Program-made: the position numbers and the translations under genes
DNA from: Hyphomicrobiales bacterium
Lineage (GTDB): Bacteria > Pseudomonadota > Alphaproteobacteria > Rhizobiales > Rhizobiaceae
Assembly: GCA_900473205.1 (NCBI GenBank)
Contig: UCLB01000004.1
Span: 1-64,000, forward strand
Direction: 5' to 3'
Length of the DNA: 64,000 bases
Notes under the pieces: generated by a model
Seen by the model: only the letters and a program-made list of their open reading frames with translations
Databases searched by the model: none
Told to the model about the DNA's origin: nothing
Part shown: in pieces, positions 1 to 9,644 of the stretch
How the letters are laid out: each line of letters begins with the position of its first letter
How positions within the stretch are numbered: the stretch's first letter is position 1

Positions 1-64
1 TGTCGTTGTCAACAAGGGTGTTCTTTTTTGCAGACTTCAGAACCGGATAGATTTTGGCAGACAT
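1..64 (-). CDS. acs: Acetate-CoA ligase (acetyl-CoA synthetase), N-terminal 21 codons only
   Basis: Only the 5' end lies in the window. The leftward frame begins MSAKIYPVLKSAKKNTLVDN, which resembles rhizobial AcsA N-termini. The ATG is preceded by a strong Shine-Dalgarno sequence (GAGGAGG) at good spacing. AcsA makes acetyl-CoA from acetate, ATP and CoA in the cytoplasm. It is divergent from trcR across about 236 bases, and from memory acs and the DUF1013 gene are neighbours in other Rhizobiales. With so little sequence the assignment rests on N-terminal resemblance and synteny. Confidence 0.7.
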   Translation of the reverse strand, partial: MSAKIYPVLKSAKKNTLVDND

Positions 65-300
65 GAATTCCTCCTCGAGAACGCATCGCGTCTTTTGCAA
101 TTACCGGAGACTCCTTTTCTCCAGTCATGTGCCAGATTCATAGCAGTTCAGTGACCTCAGGCAATTAGACAAAGGTCATTTGTTGCGCAAAGAATTGCAT
201 TTCTGATGCAATGGAGCTATAGACCGCTCATATCCCGGAAATCAGTGGTTAACATCCACGGCCCGCGCCCCCGGAGCGGACGGACAGAAGGACTGTATCT

Positions 301-1002
301 ATGGCTCAAACACTGCTCATGCCGAAAGCGACGGCCGTCTGGCTGGTGGACAACACCGCGCTGTCGTTCGATCAGATCGCCACGTTCTGCAAGCTGCATC
401 CGCTTGAAGTTAAGGCTATTGCCGATGGCGAAGCTGCACAGGGCATCAAGGGTCTCGACCCTATCTCCACCGGACAGCTTTCCCGCGATGAAATCGCGCG
501 CGCCGAAGCCAATCCCAATCACAAGATCAAGCTTTCCGAACCGAAGGTTCGCGTGCCTGAATCCAAGCGCCGTGGTCCGCGTTATACGCCGGTTTCCAAG
601 CGTCAGGATCGCCCGAACGCCATTTTGTGGCTGGTGCGCAACCATGCCGAACTGAAGGACGCGCAGATTTCGCGCCTCGTCGGTACGACCAAGTCCACCA
701 TCGAGCAGATCAGAGACCGTACCCACTGGAACTCGGCCAATCTGACACCGATGGACCCGGTCACACTTGGCCTTTGCAGCCAGATCGATCTCGACCTCGA
801 AGTCGAGCGCGCATCGCGCGGCCGTCCGCTTCCAACCCAGGAAGAGCTGGACGCGACGCTGCAGCCGGCAGCAGTGACCGAAAGCCTCGGTTACAATTAC
901 GAGCGTGAAGAAGAAAAAGAAATCGACGCCAACGCCGTTTTCGCCAAGCTCAGCTCGCTCAAATCGACCCGCAAGGATGACGACGAAGACGACAATTACT
1001 GA
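301..1002 (+). CDS. trcR: Cell-cycle transcriptional regulator TrcR (DUF1013)
   Basis: This 233-aa soluble protein matches the alphaproteobacterial DUF1013 family, now called TrcR. An N-terminal half (about 1-60, including TAVWLVDNTALSFDQIA) and a central part (about 104-140, AILWLVRNHAELKDAQIS...TKSTIEQIRDR) look like two related helical units of helix-turn-helix type. The C-terminus is very acidic (KDDDEDDNY). The family is described as a conserved transcriptional regulator linked to the cell cycle. The ATG has AAGGA about 8 bases upstream. A strong hairpin terminator follows directly, so the gene is probably transcribed alone. Confidence 0.85.
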   Translation: MAQTLLMPKATAVWLVDNTALSFDQIATFCKLHPLEVKAIADGEAAQGIKGLDPISTGQLSRDEIARAEANPNHKIKLSEPKVRVPESKRRGPRYTPVSKRQDRPNAILWLVRNHAELKDAQISRLVGTTKSTIEQIRDRTHWNSANLTPMDPVTLGLCSQIDLDLEVERASRGRPLPTQEELDATLQPAAVTESLGYNYEREEEKEIDANAVFAKLSSLKSTRKDDDEDDNY

Positions 1003-1025
1003 TTTCGGTATTATCGATCAGCACA

Positions 1026-1059
1026 TAAAAAAGCCCCGGCATCGACCGGGGCTTTTTTG
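1026..1059. terminator. Bidirectional rho-independent terminator between trcR and chvA
   Basis: A-rich flank, a GC-rich stem (AAGCCCCGG pairing with CCGGGGCTT), loop CATCGA, then a run of T. The flanks are symmetrical, so it can end trcR from the left and chvA from the right. Confidence 0.9.
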
Positions 1060-1085
1060 TATCTATGTTTCGAAGGCTTTGACGA

Positions 1086-2861
1086 TCAGGCCGACTTGGC
1101 GGGCATGGACAGAACAGGTGCACCGGTTTTCTCGTCATCGTTCAGCAGACCTGAGGCCCGCAGCAGAGATGAGAAGCGACCGCCGCGCATGCTCAGCTCA
1201 TCGAAGGTACCCTTCTCGATGATGCGGCCATTATCCATGAACAGAACCAGATCGGCATCGCGGACGGTGGAGAGGCGGTGGGCGATGATGAAGGTCGTTC
1301 TGTTCTTGCGCAGGGCATCGACAGCATCTTTCACCCGGGCTTCGGTTTCCACGTCGAGCGCGCTGGTTGCTTCGTCCAGAACGAGGATCGGCGCATTCTT
1401 CAACACGGCGCGGGCAATGGCGATGCGCTGACGCTCGCCGCCGGACAAACGGTTGCCGCGTTCGCCCACCTGCGTCATGTAGCCGGTGTTTCTGCTGTCG
1501 ATGAAGTCGGTCGCAGCAGCTGCGGCAGCAGCCTGAGCGATTTCGTCATCGGTTGCACTATCGCGACCCAAGCGGATATTGTCGCGAATGGAGCGGTTGA
1601 GGAGACCGGCATCCTGGAAGACGGTGGCGATGGAGTGACGCAGAGATTGACGCGTCACGTTGGAAATATCGGTACCATCCACCAGAATCTGGCCGCCATT
1701 GGGATCGTAGACCCGCTGGAGCAGATTGATGAGCGTGGTCTTACCCGCACCAGTAGGTCCTACGATGGCGATCGTCTCGCCGGCATTGGCGGTGAAGGAC
1801 ACGTCATGCACGCCCTGCTTGGTGTTGGCAAAGCCAAAGTTGACGTTGCGGAATTCCACCTTGCCGGTGACGTTGCCGAGTTCGATTGCGCCTGTCGGCT
1901 CTTCACGGTCCTGCACGGAATCTTCCAGCTTGAAGAAGTCCACGAGCTTGGCGCGAGCCTCGAAAATCTGAGTGGCGAAAGCGCGGACCTGGTCCAGACG
2001 CCCGATCAGCAAGTTCGCAAAGCCGATGAAGGCGATGATGTCACCAACACGCAACTCGCCGTTCTTCACCAGGATGGCACCGACGATGAGGATGATCATC
2101 ATCGAAACCGAAGAGGCGGTCCGGTTCAACGCACTTGCAAAGGCCCACCAGTCCAGAACCGGATATTGCGCGCTGAGAAGTCGCTCCGTAAAGGACTTCA
2201 GCGCTTTGGTTTCCGCTTCGATGCGGTTGTAGCTGTGCAAGACAGAAACGTTGCTGATCGAATCGCTGACGTGGGCAAAGACCGTGTGGTAATGCTCTTC
2301 AACCGATGCCTGACCTTCCTTGGTCCGCTCCATTACCCACTTGCCGATAAACCAGTAGACGACGCCCAGCGCCATCAAGACAAGGCTGAGACGCAGGTCC
2401 ATGGAAATGGCTGTCGGGATGAGAAGAATCAGCGCAACGAATGTCGCAAGATGGGTACGCATGAATTCCAGCCAAAGGCCGAACAGCGTTTCACTTGCGC
2501 GCAGAAGCGTATGTAGCGCATTGGACGTGCCACGCTGGTGATGCCATGAGAGCGGCATGGAGATGATCCGGCCGAAGGCTTCCGTCAGCAAAGACGCGCG
2601 GCGTCCATGGGCCAACCGGTCTGCCTCACGCGCGACTGCGACATAGGCGACCGTGTTGAACAGGGCAAACGCTCCCCAGAGGATGAGGATATTGACCGGG
2701 ATAGAGCCGGATGACAGTCCGTCGATGATGCGTCCGAACAGCACCGGCTCCGCAATGGTGATCGCTGCAAGAATAATGTTTGCGACAACGACGATGGTGA
2801 CACGCCACTTGTTGTTGGCGAGGTAGCGCAGGGCGCGCGTATAAACCTGAAACAGTGTCAA
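1086..2861 (-). CDS. chvA: Cyclic beta-1,2-glucan exporter, ABC permease/ATPase fusion (ChvA/NdvA)
   Basis: This is a half-size ABC exporter that moves cyclic beta-1,2-glucan from the cytoplasm to the periplasm. It is needed for osmotic adaptation and for plant attachment in Agrobacterium and Rhizobium. About 300 membrane-domain residues are followed by an ATPase with Walker A GPTGAGKTT near residue 367, signature LSGGERQ near 471 and Walker B ILVLDEATS near 490. I chose the TTG at 2861 because the protein then begins MTLFQVYTRALRYL, as I remember NdvA/ChvA, and is 591 aa against a usual 588. AGGA lies 8 bases upstream. The open frame continues upstream to 3023, but that part has no family similarity. 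The glucan synthase ChvB/NdvB is not in the window. Confidence 0.93.
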   Translation of the reverse strand: MTLFQVYTRALRYLANNKWRVTIVVVANIILAAITIAEPVLFGRIIDGLSSGSIPVNILILWGAFALFNTVAYVAVAREADRLAHGRRASLLTEAFGRIISMPLSWHHQRGTSNALHTLLRASETLFGLWLEFMRTHLATFVALILLIPTAISMDLRLSLVLMALGVVYWFIGKWVMERTKEGQASVEEHYHTVFAHVSDSISNVSVLHSYNRIEAETKALKSFTERLLSAQYPVLDWWAFASALNRTASSVSMMIILIVGAILVKNGELRVGDIIAFIGFANLLIGRLDQVRAFATQIFEARAKLVDFFKLEDSVQDREEPTGAIELGNVTGKVEFRNVNFGFANTKQGVHDVSFTANAGETIAIVGPTGAGKTTLINLLQRVYDPNGGQILVDGTDISNVTRQSLRHSIATVFQDAGLLNRSIRDNIRLGRDSATDDEIAQAAAAAAATDFIDSRNTGYMTQVGERGNRLSGGERQRIAIARAVLKNAPILVLDEATSALDVETEARVKDAVDALRKNRTTFIIAHRLSTVRDADLVLFMDNGRIIEKGTFDELSMRGGRFSSLLRASGLLNDDEKTGAPVLSMPAKSA

Positions 2862-3217
2862 TTCCGAAATCCTGTCTTCATGTCCGTCGGTCAGCGCTCG
2901 TTTCGAGCGTGATATGACTGCATCCGCTTCACAAGCGACGCAGATTGAGCAAGTCGTTGTTTTATCGCTTTTTCCACATGAATGCGCGCTTAACGAAGCG
3001 GGATTCGAGCGGATGTGATGCAAAAAAACTTGATGTCGCGATTGTGAGGCCGCAACGGCGCGGCAATATAAGATTTCGCGGTATGGTTTTAATCTTTGAT
3101 TACCTTATAAGGTAGAACCTGAATGGGCGAGTGATCCGGGCAGCATGGGGTCAGGGCAGAGATCTCATTTGATACAAACATCGACGCTATTTCATTTCTT
3201 CCAGGGTATTCGCTTCA
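2862..3217. other. Divergent intergenic region chvA / luxR-type gene
   Basis: These 356 bases separate the two divergent genes. The notable element is the 14-bp palindrome at 3101-3114. I see no RNA gene or convincing short ORF. The frame upstream of the chvA TTG start stays open but looks non-coding. Confidence 0.6.
3101..3114. promoter_or_regulatory. Perfect 14-bp palindrome, candidate operator
   Basis: TACCTTATAAGGTA is a perfect inverted repeat about 104 bases before the LuxR-type ORF, in a divergent promoter region. LuxR-family proteins bind dyad elements of about 18-20 bp. This one is shorter, so a link to the neighbouring regulator is only inferred from position. Confidence 0.4.
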
Positions 3218-3955
3218 ATGCACAATGTTTTTCAGTTTTTGACTCAGTGCGACGAGGCAAAAACCGAGGACCGGTTTCTCTCAGCCTTTCATGATTTGAT
3301 CAGCCTTCTCGGCTTTAATTTCTACCGGGTGGTGCGGCGGGACGCGGAGGATTTGACCTTTACCGGCAAAGTTCTGGCGGAGCATCTGCCCGCAGGCTGG
3401 ACAGAGGCCTACCACGCCAAGAAATACGGCAATATCGACCCGGTCAAGCGCACGCTCGGCCTGTTGCACCGGCCATTCCGCTGCCGCGATGTGGTGGGGC
3501 TTTTGCCGCAGGCGACGCAGCGCAAGCGGGCGGCGAAGCTGTTTCAGGATGCGGCCCGGTTCGGCTTGCGCGAAGGTTATGCCTTTCCCGTCCATGGTCG
3601 CAGCGGCTTGCTGGGTGGCGTCTTCATTCTCGGCGATGGCCGCCTGTTCTCCGGGCCGGAACTGTCGATTGTCGATACGGCCATGCGCACCGCCTTCTGG
3701 CGGCTTCTGGAGTTTTCCGGACAATCCGAAGAACTGCTGTCGATGCCCGATCTCTCCGTTACGCAGCTGACCCGGCGCGAGCTGGATGTGCTGACGCTTT
3801 TAGCGCAGGGCAAGACCTCGCCTGACATCGGCAAAAGCCTCGCTATTTCCAGCCACACGGTGGATTGGTACATCAATGGCATACAGCGCAAGTTCGACGC
3901 CAGAAACCGCCAGCATGTGGTGGCGCTAGCGCTTCGACACGGCATCATCTCCTGA
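3218..3955 (+). CDS. LuxR-family regulator with autoinducer-binding domain (orphan or solo)
   Basis: This 245-aa protein has an N-terminal autoinducer-binding domain (about 15-165) and a C-terminal LuxR-type helix-turn-helix (about 180-241, LTRRELDVLTLLAQGKTS). Numbering four above TraR, the conserved pocket residues W61, Y65, D74 and P75 are present. The position of the conserved TraR Trp85 falls in RPFRC (residues 85-89), where no Trp is seen. No acyl-homoserine-lactone synthase gene occurs anywhere in the window. It is therefore likely a solo receptor that senses either a lactone made elsewhere or another ligand. It sits between chvA (divergent) and pyc (same strand, 121-bp gap). Its targets are unknown. 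Confidence 0.85.
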   Translation: MHNVFQFLTQCDEAKTEDRFLSAFHDLISLLGFNFYRVVRRDAEDLTFTGKVLAEHLPAGWTEAYHAKKYGNIDPVKRTLGLLHRPFRCRDVVGLLPQATQRKRAAKLFQDAARFGLREGYAFPVHGRSGLLGGVFILGDGRLFSGPELSIVDTAMRTAFWRLLEFSGQSEELLSMPDLSVTQLTRRELDVLTLLAQGKTSPDIGKSLAISSHTVDWYINGIQRKFDARNRQHVVALALRHGIIS

Positions 3956-4076
3956 AACGTTTCCGCCTGACGCGTCCGAACGGACATCCGCAAAAACGCC
4001 CTTTCCAACCGTGACGTTTACTGCTTAATTTCGCGGTGCAGCATATATGTGTGCCTGCGAGGTTTGGGAGGCCGTC

Positions 4077-7000
4077 TTGAAAATATCGAAAATCCTTGTC
4101 GCCAATCGTTCGGAGATTGCGATCCGTGTGTTCCGTGCCGCCAATGAGCTTGGCATAAAAACGGTCGCGATCTGGGCAGAAGAAGACAAGCTTTCGCTGC
4201 ATCGGTTCAAGGCGGATGAGAGTTATCAGGTTGGCCGTGGTCCGCATCTCGCCAAGGATCTGGGACCGATCGAGAGCTATCTTTCGATCGAGGAAGTGAT
4301 CCGGGTCGCCAAGCTTTCCGGTGCGGATGCCATCCATCCCGGTTACGGCCTTCTGTCGGAAAGCCCTGAGTTCGTGGAGGCCTGCAACGAAGCGGGTCTG
4401 ATCTTCATCGGGCCGACGGCAGATACGATGCGCCGTCTCGGCAACAAGGTTGCCGCGCGCAATCTGGCAATTTCCGTCGGCGTGCCCGTCGTTCCCGCAA
4501 CCGAACCGCTGCCTGATGATATGGCCGAGGTCGAGCGCATGGCTGAAGAGATCGGCTATCCCGTGATGCTCAAGGCCTCCTGGGGCGGCGGTGGTCGCGG
4601 CATGCGCGCCATCCGAAAGAAGGAAGACCTTGCCCGTGAAGTGACGGAAGCCAAGCGCGAGGCTAAGGCTGCCTTCGGCAAGGACGAAGTCTATCTCGAA
4701 AAGCTGGTGGAACGCGCCCGCCATGTGGAAAGCCAGATTCTTGGCGATACCCATGGCAATGTCGTGCATCTGTTCGAACGTGACTGCTCCATCCAGCGGC
4801 GTAACCAGAAGGTGGTCGAGCGCGCGCCTGCGCCTTATCTTTCGGAAGAACGCCGTCAGGAACTGGCCAATTATTCGCTGAAGATTGCCGGTGCCACCAA
4901 TTATGTCGGGGCTGGCACAGTCGAATATCTGATGGATGCCGATACCGGCAAATTCTACTTTATCGAGGTCAATCCGCGTATTCAGGTCGAGCACACGGTG
5001 ACTGAAGTCGTCACCGGCATCGATATCGTCAAGGCGCAGATCCATATTCTCGAAGGCGAAACCATCGGTACGCCGGAATCGGGTGTGCCGGCGCAGAAGG
5101 ACATCCGCCTCAACGGTCATGCGCTTCAGTGCCGCATCACCACTGAGGACCCCGAGCACAATTTCATTCCGGATTACGGTCGTATCACTGCCTATCGTTC
5201 CGCTTCGGGCTTCGGCATTCGTCTGGATGGCGGCACGTCCTATTCGGGCGCGATCATCACCCGTTATTACGATCCGTTGCTGGTGAAGGTGACAGCCTGG
5301 GCTCCGCAGCCTGACGAAGCCATCGCGCGCATGCATCGTGCGCTACGCGAATTCCGTATTCGTGGCGTGGCGACGAACCTCACCTTTCTGGAAGCCATTA
5401 TCAGCCATCCGAGCTTTGTCGGAAACACCTACACCACGCGCTTTATCGACTCGACGCCTGAACTGTTCGAGCAGGTCAAGCGACAGGACCGCGCGACCAA
5501 GCTTTTGACCTATCTGGCCGATGTGACGGTTAATGGCCATCCCGAAACCAAGGGACGTGTTAAGCCTGCCGCCAATGCTCCGGCGCCCATCGTTCCCTAT
5601 ATCGACCAGCCGACACCTGACGGCACCAAACAACTCCTCGACAAGCTGGGTCCGAAGGGTTTTGCCGAGTGGATGCGCAATGAAAAACGCGTGCTGGTGA
5701 CCGATACGACCATGCGCGACGGGCACCAGTCGCTGCTGGCAACCCGTGTCCGCACCCACGACATCGTCCGCGTCTCCAGCGTTTACGCCAAGGCCTTGCC
5801 GCAGCTTCTGTCCCTGGAATGCTGGGGAGGTGCGACCTTCGATGTGTCCATGCGCTTTCTGACGGAAGACCCGTGGGAGCGTCTGGCGCTGGTGCGTGAA
5901 GGTGCGCCGAACCTGCTGCTGCAGATGCTGCTGCGCGGCGCAAACGGCGTCGGCTACAAGAACTATCCTGACAACGTCGTCAAATATTTCGTTCGTCAGG
6001 CGGCAAAGGGCGGCATCGATCTGTTCCGCGTCTTCGACTGCCTGAACTGGGTGGAGAATATGCGCGTCTCGATGGATGCGATCTCGGAAGAGAACAAGCT
6101 CTGCGAAGCGACCATCTGCTATACGGGCGATCTCTTGAATTCCGCCCGCCCGAAATATGACCTCAAATATTACACCAATCTAGCCGCTGAACTCGAAAAA
6201 GCGGGCGCGCATATCATCGCCGTCAAGGATATGGCGGGCCTGTTGAAGCCTGCCGCCGCGCGGGTTCTGTTTAAGGCACTGCGTGAAGCGACCAGCCTGC
6301 CAATCCATTTCCATACGCATGATACGTCTGGTATTTCCGCAGCCACCGTGCTTGCGGCGGTTGAGGCGGGCGTGGATGCCGTGGATGCCGCCATGGATGC
6401 GCTCTCGGGCAACACCTCGCAGCCATGCCTCGGCTCTATTGTCGAAGCGCTGAAGGGCACGGAGCGCGATACGGGTCTCGATACGGAATGGATTCGCCGC
6501 ATTTCCTTTTATTGGGAAGCGGTGCGGGGCCAGTATGCGGCCTTCGAGAGCGATCTCAAGGGACCGGCATCCGAAGTCTATCTGCACGAAATGCCGGGTG
6601 GCCAGTTCACCAATCTCAAGGAGCAGGCCCGCTCGCTTGGTCTCGAACGCCGCTGGCACGAGGTGGCGCAGACCTATGCGGACGTCAACCAGATGTTCGG
6701 TGATATCGTCAAGGTGACACCGTCCTCCAAGGTGGTGGGCGATATGGCGCTGATGATGGTTTCCCAGGATCTGACGGTGGCCGATGTCGAAAACCCGGAC
6801 AAGGAAGTTTCCTTCCCGGATTCGGTCGTCTCCATGCTGAAGGGCGATCTCGGGCAGTCGCCGGGCGGTTGGCCGGAAGCCTTGCAGAAGAAGGCGCTGA
6901 AGGGTGACAAGCCCTATACGGTTCGTCCCGGCTCGCTGCTGGAAGATGCCGATCTGGATGCAGAGCGCAAGGAGATCGAAACCAAGCTGGAGCGCTCGGT

Positions 7001-7538
7001 CGATGACTTCGAGTTTGCCTCCTACCTGATGTATCCCAAGGTCTTTACCGATTTTGCGCTGGCGTCCGAGACCTATGGCCCGGTCTCGGTTCTGCCGACG
7101 CCCGCCTATTTCTACGGTATGCAGGATGGCGAGGAACTGTTTGCCGATATCGAGCGCGGCAAGACGCTCGTCATCGTCAATCAGGCGTCATCCGGCATCG
7201 ATGACAAGGGCATGGTTACGGTGTTCTTCGAGATCAATGGTCAACCGCGCCGCATCAAGGTGCCGGATCGTGCCCATGGTGCCTCCGGCTCTGCCGTGCG
7301 CCGCAAGTCCGAACCCGGCAATGCCGCCCATGTGGGTGCGCCGATGCCGGGCGTCATCTCCCGCGTCTTCGTCAATCAGGGGCAGGATGTGAAGGCGGGC
7401 GACGTGCTGGTTTCCATCGAAGCGATGAAGATGGAAACGGCGCTGCATGCGGAGCGCGATGGCAAGGTGGCCGAAGTGCTGGTCAAGCCGGGTGATCAGA
7501 TCGATGCAAAGGATTTGCTGATCGCTTACGGAGAGTAA
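4077..7538 (+). CDS. pyc: Pyruvate carboxylase, single-chain biotin enzyme
   Basis: It carboxylates pyruvate to oxaloacetate, the main anaplerotic reaction in rhizobia. Domains in order: biotin carboxylase (about 1-455, with the ATP-grasp glycine loop WGGGGRGMR), carboxyltransferase (from TDTTMRDGHQSLLATR near 545 to about 800), the PYC-specific linker, and a biotinyl domain with EAMKMET in which the biotinylated residue is K1118. I chose the TTG at 4077: GGGAGG ends 5 bases upstream, the protein then starts MKISKILVANRSEIAIRVF and is 1153 aa, close to the usual 1154. The frame also opens at an ATG at 4047, which has no ribosome-binding site. A terminator follows. Confidence 0.96.
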   Translation: MKISKILVANRSEIAIRVFRAANELGIKTVAIWAEEDKLSLHRFKADESYQVGRGPHLAKDLGPIESYLSIEEVIRVAKLSGADAIHPGYGLLSESPEFVEACNEAGLIFIGPTADTMRRLGNKVAARNLAISVGVPVVPATEPLPDDMAEVERMAEEIGYPVMLKASWGGGGRGMRAIRKKEDLAREVTEAKREAKAAFGKDEVYLEKLVERARHVESQILGDTHGNVVHLFERDCSIQRRNQKVVERAPAPYLSEERRQELANYSLKIAGATNYVGAGTVEYLMDADTGKFYFIEVNPRIQVEHTVTEVVTGIDIVKAQIHILEGETIGTPESGVPAQKDIRLNGHALQCRITTEDPEHNFIPDYGRITAYRSASGFGIRLDGGTSYSGAIITRYYDPLLVKVTAWAPQPDEAIARMHRALREFRIRGVATNLTFLEAIISHPSFVGNTYTTRFIDSTPELFEQVKRQDRATKLLTYLADVTVNGHPETKGRVKPAANAPAPIVPYIDQPTPDGTKQLLDKLGPKGFAEWMRNEKRVLVTDTTMRDGHQSLLATRVRTHDIVRVSSVYAKALPQLLSLECWGGATFDVSMRFLTEDPWERLALVREGAPNLLLQMLLRGANGVGYKNYPDNVVKYFVRQAAKGGIDLFRVFDCLNWVENMRVSMDAISEENKLCEATICYTGDLLNSARPKYDLKYYTNLAAELEKAGAHIIAVKDMAGLLKPAAARVLFKALREATSLPIHFHTHDTSGISAATVLAAVEAGVDAVDAAMDALSGNTSQPCLGSIVEALKGTERDTGLDTEWIRRISFYWEAVRGQYAAFESDLKGPASEVYLHEMPGGQFTNLKEQARSLGLERRWHEVAQTYADVNQMFGDIVKVTPSSKVVGDMALMMVSQDLTVADVENPDKEVSFPDSVVSMLKGDLGQSPGGWPEALQKKALKGDKPYTVRPGSLLEDADLDAERKEIETKLERSVDDFEFASYLMYPKVFTDFALASETYGPVSVLPTPAYFYGMQDGEELFADIERGKTLVIVNQASSGIDDKGMVTVFFEINGQPRRIKVPDRAHGASGSAVRRKSEPGNAAHVGAPMPGVISRVFVNQGQDVKAGDVLVSIEAMKMETALHAERDGKVAEVLVKPGDQIDAKDLLIAYGE

Positions 7539-7561
7539 GCGTCACCTTCTCTATCGCCACG

Positions 7562-7589
7562 AAAAAGCCCACCGGATGGTGGGCTTTTT
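7562..7589. terminator. Bidirectional terminator, pyc / OmpA lipoprotein
   Basis: AAAAAGCCCACC, loop GGAT, GGTGGGCTTTTT: a perfect 12-bp stem with A and T tracts on the two sides. It lies between convergent genes and can serve both. Confidence 0.92.
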
Positions 7590-7618
7590 GCTGAATAGAT
7601 GTTTTTGAGACGAACAGA

Positions 7619-8281
7619 TCAGTTCTGCGTCAGCGGCGAAATCAGCACTTCGACGCGGCGGTTCTGGGCGCGGCCATCGGCGGATGCGTTGGACGCAATC
7701 GGCTGTGATGGGCCAAAGCCCATGGTCGAGATACGGCGCTGGTCTACGCCACCACGCTCGCCGAGATAGTTGGCGACGGATGCAGCGCGGCGCTCGGACA
7801 GGCCCTGGTTATGAGCAAGACTACCGGTGGAGTCGGTGTGACCGTTGATGTCGATATAGGTCTTGTTGAACTTGTTCAGCACAATGGCGACCGAGTTCAG
7901 CGTTGGGTAGAATGGCGGGATGACCTGATCCTGATCCGTGGCGAAGGTGACGTTGGACGGCATGTTGAGAACGATGCTGTCGCCACGACGCGTGACGGAA
8001 ACGCCGGTTCCCTGAAGCTGCTGGCGAAGTTCGGCTTCCTGATTGTCCATGTAGCCGCCGATGGCGCCACCGGCCAGCGCGCCGATACCGGCACCGATCA
8101 AGGCATTGCGACCCTTGTTGCCGCCACCGATGGCCAGACCGCCGACCGCACCTGCGAGCGCGCCGATACCAGCGCCGCCCGCCATATTCGAGACCTTCTG
8201 CTCACCCGTATAAGGGTCGGTGGTGGTGCAGGCGGAAAGATAGGTTGCGGCAAGCGCAAGAACGACAAACTTCTTGATCAT
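7619..8281 (-). CDS. OmpA-family lipoprotein with glycine-zipper segment
   Basis: A 220-aa envelope protein. It has a lipoprotein signal peptide with lipobox LSAC (acylated Cys18), two glycine-rich zipper stretches (about 33-76, GGAGIGALAGAVGGLAIGGG and GAGIGALAGGAIGG), and a C-terminal OmpA-like peptidoglycan-binding domain (about 100-217, with DINGHTDSTGS and NRRVEVLI). The layout resembles YiaD/Pal-like proteins that tether the outer membrane to peptidoglycan. It follows ispG on the same strand after 68 bases and ends at a shared terminator. Confidence 0.88.
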   Translation of the reverse strand: MIKKFVVLALAATYLSACTTTDPYTGEQKVSNMAGGAGIGALAGAVGGLAIGGGNKGRNALIGAGIGALAGGAIGGYMDNQEAELRQQLQGTGVSVTRRGDSIVLNMPSNVTFATDQDQVIPPFYPTLNSVAIVLNKFNKTYIDINGHTDSTGSLAHNQGLSERRAASVANYLGERGGVDQRRISTMGFGPSQPIASNASADGRAQNRRVEVLISPLTQN

Positions 8282-8349
8282 GAATTCCAGTGCTCCGTGA
8301 GTTCACGTTACGTAAGACAGATGAATTTCGGCATTTTCACGGTCGAAAC

Positions 8350-9600
8350 CTACTCCGCCGCATCCTTTTGGCCAAAACGCTTTTCGATGTAGTCGATGAC
8401 CAGCGCCTCGAAATCCTTGGCGATATCGGGGCCGCGCAGCGTCAGCGCTTTTTCTCCGTCGATGAAGACGGGAGCCGCCGGGTTTTCGCCGGTGCCGGGC
8501 AGGGAGATGCCGATATCGGCATGTTTGCTTTCGCCGGGTCCGTTGACGATGCAGCCCATGACGGCGACGTTGAGCGCTTCCACACCCGGATATTTGTCGC
8601 GCCAGACCGGCATGTTCTTGCGCAGGTCGTTCTGAATGTTCTGCGCCAGCTCCTGAAACACGGTGGATGTGGTCCGTCCGCAGCCGGGACAGGCTGCGAC
8701 GACGGGAACGAACTGGCGAAAGCCCATGACCTGCAGGAGTTCCTGCGCGACCTGCACTTCACGGGTGCGATCACCATTGGGCTCTGGTGTCAGCGAGACG
8801 CGGATCGTATCGCCAATGCCGTGTTGCAGGACGTAACCCATGGCGGCGGATGAGGCCACGATGCCTTTCGAGCCCATGCCCGCTTCGGTGAGGCCGAGAT
8901 GGAGCGCGTGGTCGGAGCGTTCTGACAGCATGGAATAAACGGCAATCAGATCCTGCACCTGGCTGACTTTTGCCGAGAGAATGATGCGGTTGCGGGGAAG
9001 GCCGATATCTTCGGCAAGCTCGGCGGAAATCAAAGCGGACTGGACGATGGCCTCGCGCGTGACCTGACGGGCGGACAGCGGAAAGCCCTGCTCCTTGTTC
9101 TTGTCCATCAGGGTTGTCAGAAGCTCCTGATCGAGCGAGCCCCAGTTGACGCCGATTCGCACCGGCTTGTCATAACGGATCGCCATTTCGACGATATCGC
9201 CGAACTGCTTGTCCTTCTTGTCCTTGAAACCGACATTGCCGGGATTGATGCGGTATTTGGCCAGCGCTTCGGCGCAGGCGGGGTGATCCGCCAGCAGCTT
9301 GTGGCCGATATAATGGAAGTCGCCCACCAGCGGCACATCCAGCCCCAGCCGCATGAGCCGATCACGGATTTTCGGAACGGCAGCAGCGCTTTCATCGCGG
9401 TCGACTGTGATGCGCACGATTTCGGAACCGGCACGGAACAGGGCCGCCACCTGCTGCACGGTCGCATCAATATCGGCCGTATCCGTATTGGTCATGGATT
9501 GCACCACGACAGGTGCACCGCCGCCGACGATAACGCCACCGACATCGACAGCAACGGAGGCGCGGCGCGGCTTGGGATCAAAATCGGCGTGTGACGTCAT
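8350..9600 (-). CDS. ispG: 4-hydroxy-3-methylbut-2-en-1-yl diphosphate synthase (flavodoxin)
   Basis: IspG carries out the penultimate step of the non-mevalonate isoprenoid pathway, reducing MEcPP to HMBPP with a 4Fe-4S cluster. The cluster cysteines are visible as CPGCGRT (about residues 303-306) and CIVNGPGE (about 348). The TIM-barrel part carries [16 protein letters not shown] near the start. I chose the ATG at 9600 ([10 protein letters not shown], 416 aa), which has GAG at 6-base spacing; a TTG at 9615 lacks a ribosome-binding site. A polyprenyl synthase gene of the same pathway lies 3.4 kb away on the same strand. Confidence 0.94.
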   Translation of the reverse strand: MTSHADFDPKPRRASVAVDVGGVIVGGGAPVVVQSMTNTDTADIDATVQQVAALFRAGSEIVRITVDRDESAAAVPKIRDRLMRLGLDVPLVGDFHYIGHKLLADHPACAEALAKYRINPGNVGFKDKKDKQFGDIVEMAIRYDKPVRIGVNWGSLDQELLTTLMDKNKEQGFPLSARQVTREAIVQSALISAELAEDIGLPRNRIILSAKVSQVQDLIAVYSMLSERSDHALHLGLTEAGMGSKGIVASSAAMGYVLQHGIGDTIRVSLTPEPNGDRTREVQVAQELLQVMGFRQFVPVVAACPGCGRTTSTVFQELAQNIQNDLRKNMPVWRDKYPGVEALNVAVMGCIVNGPGESKHADIGISLPGTGENPAAPVFIDGEKALTLRGPDIAKDFEALVIDYIEKRFGQKDAAE

Positions 9601-9644
9601 GGTTTTCTCGGACAATTGCGGTGAAATCTACTCTTTCAGGTGGA

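Noticed and set aside
1278-2516. A 412-codon rightward frame opposite chvA
   Set aside because: Antisense shadow; no ribosome-binding site or recognisable motif.
3945-5336. A 463-codon leftward frame opposite pyc
   Set aside because: Antisense shadow of the biotin carboxylase domain.
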